From: Opitutia bacterium UBA3151
GTDB lineage: Bacteria > Verrucomicrobiota > Verrucomicrobiia > Opitutales > Seribacteraceae
Assembly: GCA_002364975.1 (NCBI GenBank)
Contig: DEYT01000023.1
Location: 5,092 to 13,075 of the forward strand
DNA length: 7,984 nt
Direction of reading: 5' to 3'
The notes below the pieces were generated by a model, which did no database searches, was not told the origin of the DNA, and saw only the letters and a program-made list of their open reading frames with translations. Positions 1 through 5,578 of this stretch are shown one piece after another (the stretch's first letter is position 1; each line of letters begins with the position of its first letter). The position numbers and the translations under genes are program-made.

Positions 1-662
1 ACTGGAATTCCTAAAGTGAATCCACTTGCAATAAAAGCAATGGGGGCATTCTTTTCCCCAAGAAAATTACGAATTGCCACCACAATTCTCTCGGCAGCAC
101 CACTTCTCATTAAGCACTGCCCTACAATCGCAGCCATAGCGATCATGATTCCAATCTTCATACAAGTCTCCCCGAAACCAACACCGATCCATTTTGCAAT
201 ATTTTGAGACGCGATAGTTCGGGCTTCATTCCTCTGACTTTGATGAATAATTCTATCTTTCCATTGAATATTGGAGGGCGGTGAAATTTCGGCAAAACGA
301 AATCCGTTCGTCTTTTGCCCTTCCACCTGCAAATCATTCAATTTATCCTCGGGAATAAGGGTAAGGAAAGTTTCCGCATAAGGTTCTAATTTCCCGCTTA
401 TTTCATGGTTTCGAAGCAAGATAACGGAACCAGGAATAATCTTCTGATTCCGAGAAGCCTTGAGGGCAATGTAATCCTTCCCCACTTCTGCGACTCGAAT
501 CGATTCTTTGCGGACAGAGTAATCATAAACTGACTCCTTCTGGGTAAGGCCGGCTACTACCAAAGAACCCAATATCAGTGCCAGAAAAGCATGGAGTCTA
601 AAAAACAAAATACTACCGACCACGATCAGCATGCCGATCAGCAATAAAATAACAGGGCTCAT
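1..662 (-). CDS. GntP-family gluconate/aldonate:H+ symporter, N-terminal half (3' end outside window)
   Basis: This is an inner-membrane permease of the GntP family (PF02447), whose members import gluconate and related sugar acids with protons. I read 220 codons from an ATG at 662 to the left edge. An in-frame TAG at 674-672 lies just upstream and AGGA at 673-670 sits 7 nt before the ATG, which fixes the start. Residues 4-20 and 24-40 are hydrophobic helices, the second holding the family-like LHAFLALILGSLVVAGL. Residues 159-220 match the next GntP segment: GFGETCMKIG, then SGAAERIV, then SGFTLGIPV, where family members usually continue into FFD. Between them, residues 42-152 form a polar insert that classical GntP proteins (about 450 aa) lack. 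The C-terminal half is outside the window. The gene follows the lactonase gene by 152 nt, which suits uptake of the acid that enzyme would make. The family call is firm; the substrate is inferred. Confidence 0.88.
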   Translation of the reverse strand, partial: MSPVILLLIGMLIVVGSILFFRLHAFLALILGSLVVAGLTQKESVYDYSVRKESIRVAEVGKDYIALKASRNQKIIPGSVILLRNHEISGKLEPYAETFLTLIPEDKLNDLQVEGQKTNGFRFAEISPPSNIQWKDRIIHQSQRNEARTIASQNIAKWIGVGFGETCMKIGIMIAMAAIVGQCLMRSGAAERIVVAIRNFLGEKNAPIAFIASGFTLGIP

Positions 663-814
663 GCTTTTTTCCTACCTCGAATAGATCATGCTCACAATGA
701 TAAAGTCCTAAATTTTAGATCGGAAAACCCGAAGCAAAAAGTAGCAAAGGTCGAACCTAATGTAGAAGAAGGCACACCTTTTCCCTTCATCATTAAAGGG
801 GATTTTAAGGGCCG
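663..814 (-). promoter_or_regulatory. Intergenic leader before the permease gene, weak promoter candidate
   Basis: This is the longest spacer in the window and the only place where a separate transcript for the permease could plausibly begin. On the minus strand TATCAT (702-697) differs from the -10 consensus at one position, but the sequence 17 nt upstream (TTCCGA) is a poor -35. An 11-bp palindrome, CTAAATTTTAG on the plus strand (708-718), lies between the two and could be an operator. The SD-like stretch GAGGTAGGA at 678-670 precedes the ATG. No strong terminator follows the lactonase stop, so read-through from upstream is equally possible. Confidence 0.25.
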
Positions 815-1849
815 TTAGAACCCCAAGCCCATGGTCGAAGTCTTGATCCGCATTAAATACATGTCCGCGGTCATGTACAGCGTGGATCCATCTTCCCCGA
901 AGGCACAATTAGCCGTTCGCTGACCGGTCAAGATCGTGCCCAAGTGCTCGCCTTTTGGAGAAAAAATTAATACGCCTCCTGGGCCGGTTGCCCATAAATT
1001 TCCCTGTTGGTCGACCTTCATTCCGTCATTACCACCCTTACGGTCAGGATGTTTGAGCCGATAAGAAGTGCTGTCAAAAAATACCCGCCCCTTTTCGGCC
1101 AAGCCATTGGGCTTGAGGTCGTAAGCCATCCAAATGGGACGAGGGCCATGAGAATTGGCAACATACAAAGTTTTTTCGTCCGGGGAGAGAATAATTCCGT
1201 TGGGCCGCTCCAACTCATCGGTGACTAACTCCACTTTTCCATTCTTGCGAAGAAGATAGACTCCCTGAAAATCAATTTCTCTTTGGGGATCTTTTTCTTT
1301 TTGGGCCAAACCATAGGGTGGGTCCGTAAAGTAAAGCTCTCCCTTCTGGTTGAAGACCAGATCATTGGGGCTGTTAAATCGAGCATCTTGAAACTGATCA
1401 GCCAAAGTTTCAAAATCAGAACGGGGCTGGGAAATTAGGCTCTTCATCCTTGCGACCCGGCGGTCTCCGTGTTGGCATAAAATCAGGTTCCCCTTGGCGT
1501 CCAAAACCAATCCATTCGACCCAGACTCGCCCCTTCTCGAGTTTTTACCAGTATAGCCTGAAGGATCCAAATAGACACTGGCTCCGATGCCTTCCTTCCA
1601 CTTGTAAATTTTATTGGTTGGAACATCTGAATAGAGAAGGAAGTTACCCTTCGCAACCCAGACCGGCCCCTCGGACCAGACATATCCTTCCGCAAGGATT
1701 TCGATCTTCGCATTTTGGGGTACCAGTTGCTCCATGCGGGGGTCTAAGCGTTCAACGCTTCCCACCGTTGGATAACTTGACGCCCTAACGAAGGGACCAC
1801 AAAGAAAAAGGATCAGAGGCAGAATTTGGATTGCATGCTTGTTTATCAT
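815..1849 (-). CDS. Exported SMP-30/gluconolactonase-type beta-propeller hydrolase
   Basis: The protein (344 aa) belongs to the SMP-30/gluconolactonase/LRE family (SGL, PF08450): six-bladed propellers that use one divalent metal to hydrolyse sugar lactones to aldonic acids. The family metal ligands are visible as E60 (WSEGPVW), N162 (SPNDLVF), N217 (RPNGI) and D275 (GGNDGM). Other typical stretches are YFTDPPYG (173-180), DEKTLYVANS (224-233) and the closing LYMTADMYLMRIKT. Residues 1-23 look like a Sec signal peptide: MINKH, a hydrophobic core, then V-R-A before the likely cut at A23, so the enzyme should act in the periplasm. The ATG at 1849 is the only in-frame start that keeps the signal peptide. 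It has no clear SD and begins 15 nt after the sulfatase stop, suggesting translational coupling. Next in line is the permease, a logical partner for the product. The fold is certain; the exact lactone is unknown. Confidence 0.93.
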   Translation of the reverse strand: MINKHAIQILPLILFLCGPFVRASSYPTVGSVERLDPRMEQLVPQNAKIEILAEGYVWSEGPVWVAKGNFLLYSDVPTNKIYKWKEGIGASVYLDPSGYTGKNSRRGESGSNGLVLDAKGNLILCQHGDRRVARMKSLISQPRSDFETLADQFQDARFNSPNDLVFNQKGELYFTDPPYGLAQKEKDPQREIDFQGVYLLRKNGKVELVTDELERPNGIILSPDEKTLYVANSHGPRPIWMAYDLKPNGLAEKGRVFFDSTSYRLKHPDRKGGNDGMKVDQQGNLWATGPGGVLIFSPKGEHLGTILTGQRTANCAFGEDGSTLYMTADMYLMRIKTSTMGLGF

Positions 1850-1865
1850 AAATCTATAAATCTAT
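1850..1865 (-). repeat. Perfect tandem octamer between sulfatase and lactonase genes
   Basis: The octamer AAATCTAT (plus strand) occurs twice back to back at 1850-1857 and 1858-1865. On the coding strand it reads ATAGATTT twice, fills the 15-nt junction and overlaps the last base of the sulfatase stop codon. It sits where an SD for the lactonase would be expected and provides none. It may be only an A/T-rich slippage product. Its effect on coupling is unknown. Confidence 0.6.
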
Positions 1866-3292
1866 TATCTCCAGTCGGAAGCCCATCCTTGCGTGTTTAT
1901 TTGGCTTTCGATATGCCATTCCAAGAGTTGATCCAGAAGGTTTTGCTTGGCCTCTCCCGCTTCTGGATGGTCCCAGAGGTTTTGGGTTTCCTGCGGGTCC
2001 TCTTTCAAGTTGAATAGCTGGCCGCAATTCATGCCTAGAAAATGAACGAGTTTCCAATCTTGGTTTCGAATCATAGTCATAAATTCAGTATCGGTGAGGA
2101 TACCATCCTTAATCTGTTCGGCATAGACATACTTCCTGGGGGTCCAGGATTCACCTTTCAGGGCAGGTAAAACCGAGCGGGCTTCGAAAGACTCGGGAAT
2201 TTCCAGTCCAGCTAATTCCATCAGGGCAGGACCAATATCCATATGCTGGCAAAGACCCTCGATGGACCGCCCGCCCTCAAACATTCCCGGAGCCCAAACT
2301 ACCATCGGAACCCGGGTGATTAGGTCATACATGGTCCACTTCTGGCTATGTCCGTGATCGGTCAAGCAGTCACCATGATCGGAACAGAACACCACCAATC
2401 CATTGTCCAAATATCCATGCTTTTCTAAAGCCTGCAGAATTTCTCCGATCTTTTCGTCAATCATGGTGACATTTGCCAAGTAGTAGGCCCGCTGTCGATG
2501 TCTTTGTTCACGACTCGGTTTCAGGTCTAAAACCACGGAATCATGATCCACTTCATGATTATGCTTCCTAAGTCCCTTGAGGGGTTCGGGCAAATCGTCA
2601 AGCTCCTGTGGAGTGACCTCCATGAGGGGCAAATTCTTTTGCAGATAGGGCTTGGTGTAACGAGGAATGGGATCGTAGGGAGGATGCGGTCCTGGAAATC
2701 CGATTTGTAAAAAGAGAGGTTCAGTCTTGGGATAGGAATTAAGCCACCATGTCGCGGTATCACCAACAAAGACATCCGGATGCATATCTTCAGGGAGTTC
2801 CCAGTCGAAAGCCCCAAGGGCTTCCTGGTAATCACTCCTTTTACGATAAAGTTCGCGCTGTTGCTTAATCAAGCCCCTGGCTTTGAGTGCTTTGTCCCAC
2901 TCGTCGAAGTAAAAGCGCTCCTCCAGGTACCTGTCTTTATTTTCCACCACATAACGCTCATGAAAACCAAGCGGAGTGTGATAAGGGTAACTATGCATTT
3001 TACCTACATTCACACAGCGGTACCCCGACTCTGCAAATTTTTCGATCCAGGACCTTTTCCAGGAATCCGCATTCTTGTAAATTCCAGTGGTGTGTGGATA
3101 ATACCCGGTAAATAGACTGGCCCGGGCTGGAGCACAGGATGCTGCGGTGATGAAACAATTGTCAAAAGAGACACCTTCCTTTACCAAGCGATCCATATGA
3201 GGAGTATCCATATGGTCATGGCCCAAAGCGGCGATGGTATCGAATCTTTGCTGATCCGTGATAATGAAGATGATATTCGGTCTATTATCCAC
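1865..3292 (-). CDS. Type I formylglycine-dependent sulfatase, apparently without a signal peptide
   Basis: This is a 475-aa S1-family sulfatase (PF00884, alkaline phosphatase superfamily) that hydrolyses sulfate esters, here most likely on a carbohydrate. The maturation motif C53-A-P-A-R57 is intact, so C53 should become formylglycine through a maturase not seen here. Metal and active-site candidates are D13 and Q14 (ITDQQRFD), D305 and H306 (SDHGD), plus K98 (VGKMH), H203 (PGPHPPYD) and K318 (SQKW). The C-terminal part shows the usual YVYAEQ, WKLVHF and LFNLKEDPQE segments. Translation must start at GTG (3292), since TAA lies three codons upstream in frame and the next ATG, codon 28, would remove the first metal-binding segment. 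No SD is evident. The protein begins directly with MDNRPNIIFIITD, with no hydrophobic leader, unlike its exported neighbours, so it is probably cytoplasmic. Length and motifs are complete; the substrate cannot be assigned from sequence alone. Confidence 0.94.
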   Translation of the reverse strand: MDNRPNIIFIITDQQRFDTIAALGHDHMDTPHMDRLVKEGVSFDNCFITAASCAPARASLFTGYYPHTTGIYKNADSWKRSWIEKFAESGYRCVNVGKMHSYPYHTPLGFHERYVVENKDRYLEERFYFDEWDKALKARGLIKQQRELYRKRSDYQEALGAFDWELPEDMHPDVFVGDTATWWLNSYPKTEPLFLQIGFPGPHPPYDPIPRYTKPYLQKNLPLMEVTPQELDDLPEPLKGLRKHNHEVDHDSVVLDLKPSREQRHRQRAYYLANVTMIDEKIGEILQALEKHGYLDNGLVVFCSDHGDCLTDHGHSQKWTMYDLITRVPMVVWAPGMFEGGRSIEGLCQHMDIGPALMELAGLEIPESFEARSVLPALKGESWTPRKYVYAEQIKDGILTDTEFMTMIRNQDWKLVHFLGMNCGQLFNLKEDPQETQNLWDHPEAGEAKQNLLDQLLEWHIESQINTQGWASDWR

Positions 3293-3298
3293 GCTGCA

Positions 3299-3340
3299 TT
3301 AAAAAACAACTAGGGGTACCATGGCAACGTTTGCTTACCC
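3299..3340 (-). terminator. Weak terminator- or attenuator-like hairpin with T tract before the sulfatase
   Basis: On the coding strand, downstream of the beta-barrel stop, GGGTA (3340-3336) can pair with TACCC (3318-3314). An inner GCAA/TTGC pair (3334-3331 with 3327-3324) encloses a 3-nt loop. After CTAG the sequence runs TTGTTTTTT (3308-3300). The stem is broken by an unequal internal loop and the T tract starts late, so it is at best an inefficient terminator. It could lower sulfatase expression relative to upstream genes, or act only as an RNA 3' end or processing barrier. Confidence 0.3.
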
Positions 3341-3352
3341 ATCACCCATATT

Positions 3353-4099
3353 TCAGAAGTCCCATTCCAGGCCTAATCCGAGATGAAAAAAGTCACCCAG
3401 TTGCTGATCACCAAGTAAGTTCTCATCCTTATCGATCGCCCAACTGTAAGCTCCATGGCCTACCAAGGAAACATTTTTAGATATGGTTTTTTCAGTGCCC
3501 ATTCGAAGGCTGCCGTAATTGAGACCGTCGTGCCCATCGGAAATATAGCCATCATTCCAACCCAATATACCGGATAATGAAAATCCAAGTTCTTCACTTA
3601 GGTTAAATTTCCTGCTATTTGACCACTCAATAAAAATACCTGCTGCATCCATGGAGTAACAAGCATCCAAGGACGAATCTAGATTGAAAGGCAGTTCAGC
3701 GTAACCAATTCCTGCTAACCATTCATCATCTGATTCGTCATCGATGGAAAAAACCAAATGGGTATATCCAAAATAAACCTGCAGGTTCTCTACCTCTTGG
3801 GTTAAAGCCAAACTGTATTGCAACTCGTCATAGGAATGGTTGGAGGAGCGACCATACCAAACACCTCCGGAGAAGTGATCATATCCGAATTCGAAAGATC
3901 CCACCCATAGAGACTTGCCATCCAGTGCATCCCTACCTTCGGAAAAATAACGACTTTCCAACCCCCCGTGTATATGGGCTTCAAAGCTTTTATGAGCATG
4001 GATTTTTTCGAATGGTTGGGTAGTCTCTGCATCATGTGCGAACCCGAAGCTCAATGTCATCAAAAGCTTCACAGATAGAATATGCCATTTAATTTTCAA
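3353..4099 (-). CDS. Putative outer-membrane beta-barrel protein, unknown family, His-rich N-terminus
   Basis: I do not recognise a named family for this 248-aa protein. Residues 1-21 look like a signal peptide (MKIKWH, hydrophobic core, G-F-A before the likely cut at A21). The mature part is rich in Gly, Tyr, Trp and Phe in alternating patterns, for example GGVWYGRSS (78-86), LQVYFGYTHLVF (106-117) and GDFFHLGLGLEWDF (235-248). It ends in Phe preceded by alternating hydrophobics, the usual BamA-recognised end of an outer-membrane barrel. Just after the signal come H34-A-H36 and H42-I-H44, a possible metal- or ligand-binding patch. The layout loosely recalls small barrels of the TIGR02001 type, but that is unverified. 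The start is TTG at 4099: the frame is open upstream to a TAG at 4156-4154 without another ATG, GTG or TTG, and codon 14 (ATG) would destroy the signal. AAGGA lies 13 nt upstream, inside a hairpin. The operon position suggests a substrate porin or surface protein. Confidence 0.72.
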   Translation of the reverse strand: MKIKWHILSVKLLMTLSFGFAHDAETTQPFEKIHAHKSFEAHIHGGLESRYFSEGRDALDGKSLWVGSFEFGYDHFSGGVWYGRSSNHSYDELQYSLALTQEVENLQVYFGYTHLVFSIDDESDDEWLAGIGYAELPFNLDSSLDACYSMDAAGIFIEWSNSRKFNLSEELGFSLSGILGWNDGYISDGHDGLNYGSLRMGTEKTISKNVSLVGHGAYSWAIDKDENLLGDQQLGDFFHLGLGLEWDF

Positions 4100-4117
4100 G
4101 GAATTCTTAAATTCCTT
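4097..4117 (-). promoter_or_regulatory. Perfect inverted repeat covering SD and TTG start of the beta-barrel gene
   Basis: On the plus strand AAGGAATT (4098-4105) and AATTCCTT (4110-4117) are exact reverse complements separated by CTTA. In the mRNA this forms an 8-bp stem with a 4-nt loop. The upstream arm contains the only SD-like sequence (AAGGA, 4117-4113) and the downstream arm contains the first two bases of the TTG start codon (4099-4097). Folded, it would hide both from the ribosome, so translation may depend on temperature, a bound factor or coupling to the upstream gene. As DNA it could also be a dyad operator. The repeat is directly visible; its function is inferred. Confidence 0.5.
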
Positions 4118-4137
4118 TACTGGATAAGAGGCAACGA

Positions 4138-4151
4138 AGAAATCAATTTCT
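4138..4151 (-). repeat. Short inverted repeat just after the DUF1501 stop
   Basis: AGAAAT (4138-4143) and ATTTCT (4146-4151) are exact reverse complements around CA, giving about five A/T-rich pairs with a small loop. It lies 9 nt past the stop codon of the DUF1501 gene. Together with the larger repeat at 4098-4117 it makes most of this 61-nt spacer potentially structured. No T tract follows on the coding strand, so it is not a convincing terminator; an RNA-processing or stability role is conceivable. Confidence 0.25.
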
Positions 4152-4160
4152 GGCTAGTTT

Positions 4161-5564
4161 TCAGCCAATCAACTCTTGGATCAGATTCCCCCCGAATTGG
4201 CTGAGTTGTTTATGCCGGCCCGCATGATAATAAGTCAATTTGTTATCATCCAAACCCATTAAATGAAGCCAAGTACAGTGAACATCGCGAATGTGGTGCA
4301 CACAATCCACCGCTTCGGCCCCAATCTCATCGGTAGCTCCAATGGTATGCCCGGCTTTGGTACCTCCTCCGGCAAACCACATGGTCATCGCCTTTGCGTT
4401 ATGGTCTCTTCCGTAACTGGTACTTCCTCCACGTAAACCATTATCCGGTGTACGCCCAAATTCCCCACACCATACGACCAAGGTATCTTCCAGAAGTCCC
4501 CTCTGTTTAAGATCGGCAAGTAGAGCCGCAATCGGCTTGTCGACCGATTTGATCAGGGAACCATGGGCCCGCGATATGTAGTCGTGGCTATCCCAATTTC
4601 CCGCGTATGCTTGAACAAAGCGCACCCCTTTTTCAACTAAGCGCCTTGCCAATAAGCACTTTCTACCAAATGAGTCCGTCTTGGGAGCTCCAATTCCATA
4701 AGAGTCACGAGTCTTTTCGGTCTCACCTTCCAGGTCAAGAATTCCTGGAACTTCCATTTGCATGCGATATGCGAGTTCATAGGAAGACATTCTCGCTTTG
4801 AGCTCACTTTGGTTGACTCGATTATCCAAGTGTTTTCGATTCAAGCTAGCTAAGACATCGAGGTTTTCCCTTTGATCCTGTCGGGTCATACCAACTGGAG
4901 CATTTAGGTCGAGAATCGGACTACCTTCCGGTCGCAAAGGGGTACCCTGATGATCTGCAGGCAGAAATCCATTGGACCAATTGGAGGCCCCACCCTGTGG
5001 ATAACTGGATCTTGGAAGAACTACAAAACCAGGAAGGTTGTCATTCAGCGTCCCCAAACCGTAGGTGACCCAAGCTCCTACGGACGGGTCTCCTCCAAAG
5101 CGATTACCAGTATTCACATGATAGCAAGCGGTCGGATGATTTACCGATTCCACTTGGCATCCTCGATAAAAGCAGAGCTCATCGACATGATTCTGTAAAT
5201 AGTGCCATTCCGTGGAAATATCTGCCCCCGACTTCCCAGCCTGAATGAAATCAAAGGGACTTTTCACGAAATACCTTTGTCCGGAAGACATCGCACTCTC
5301 CCGTTCTCCATGGCGCTGAAACTTTTGTAGATGTAGGCGGTTCAATTCTGGCTTTGGATCAAAGGTGTCAATATGAGAAGGTCCACCCTCCATCATCAAA
5401 AAGATGCATCGCTTAGCCCTGACCGGATGATGGATTCCTAATGTCGGATTTTCATTCCCATGAAGTAAGGAAGAAAAAGCGAGGGAACCAATACTAGTAC
5501 CAAGGCCGTAGAGGGCTTCACGGCGGGTAAGATGGGCAACCAGATTACCGGAACTATTTCTCAT
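4161..5564 (-). CDS. DUF1501 family protein with Tat-type leader (alkaline phosphatase superfamily)
   Basis: This 467-aa protein belongs to DUF1501 (PF07394), abundant in Planctomycetes and Verrucomicrobia and related in fold to alkaline phosphatases and sulfatases. Its biochemical role is unknown. Residues 12-34 hold a twin-arginine-like leader (LTRREALYGLG followed by a small hydrophobic stretch), implying export of a folded protein. Conserved segments are FLMMEGGPSHIDTFDPKP (55-72), GNWDSHD (323-328 region), CGEFGRTPDNG (366-376) and GRDHN (385-389). Their Asp, His and Glu residues (D66, D325, H327, D328, E368, D387, H388) are the plausible metal or active-site set. It lacks the CxPxR motif of true sulfatases. 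The ATG at 5564 is supported by AAGGA 6 nt upstream (5575-5571) and lies 14 nt after the stop of the PSCyt/DUF1553 gene, the usual partner and arrangement. The length looks complete. Family assignment is firm; any catalytic role is conjecture. Confidence 0.94.
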   Translation of the reverse strand: MRNSSGNLVAHLTRREALYGLGTSIGSLAFSSLLHGNENPTLGIHHPVRAKRCIFLMMEGGPSHIDTFDPKPELNRLHLQKFQRHGERESAMSSGQRYFVKSPFDFIQAGKSGADISTEWHYLQNHVDELCFYRGCQVESVNHPTACYHVNTGNRFGGDPSVGAWVTYGLGTLNDNLPGFVVLPRSSYPQGGASNWSNGFLPADHQGTPLRPEGSPILDLNAPVGMTRQDQRENLDVLASLNRKHLDNRVNQSELKARMSSYELAYRMQMEVPGILDLEGETEKTRDSYGIGAPKTDSFGRKCLLARRLVEKGVRFVQAYAGNWDSHDYISRAHGSLIKSVDKPIAALLADLKQRGLLEDTLVVWCGEFGRTPDNGLRGGSTSYGRDHNAKAMTMWFAGGGTKAGHTIGATDEIGAEAVDCVHHIRDVHCTWLHLMGLDDNKLTYYHAGRHKQLSQFGGNLIQELIG

Positions 5565-5578
5565 ACTCTGTCCTTAAG

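Noticed and set aside
16..207. Plus-strand 63-codon frame with hydrophobic stretches
   Set aside because: It is antisense to the conserved GntP segment; the hydrophobic look comes from complementing membrane-helix codons.
780..802. Hairpin CCCTT/AAGGG after the lactonase stop as a terminator
   Set aside because: The stem is short with an 8-nt loop, and on the coding strand it is followed by purines rather than a T tract.
1018..1788. Several 60-110 codon open frames overlapping the lactonase gene on both strands
   Set aside because: All fall inside the well-conserved SMP-30 coding sequence and have no family features; they are shadows of that gene.
1790..1849. Possible lipoprotein signal in the lactonase (Cys at residue 17)
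   Set aside because: The residues before it (L-F-L-C) do not fit a lipobox, which needs a small residue before Cys; an ordinary signal peptidase I site at V-R-A is better.
3285..3299. Four-codon mini-ORF (ATG CAG CGT GGA TAA) overlapping the sulfatase GTG
   Set aside because: It could be a leader peptide, but it is too short, has no SD and could easily be chance.
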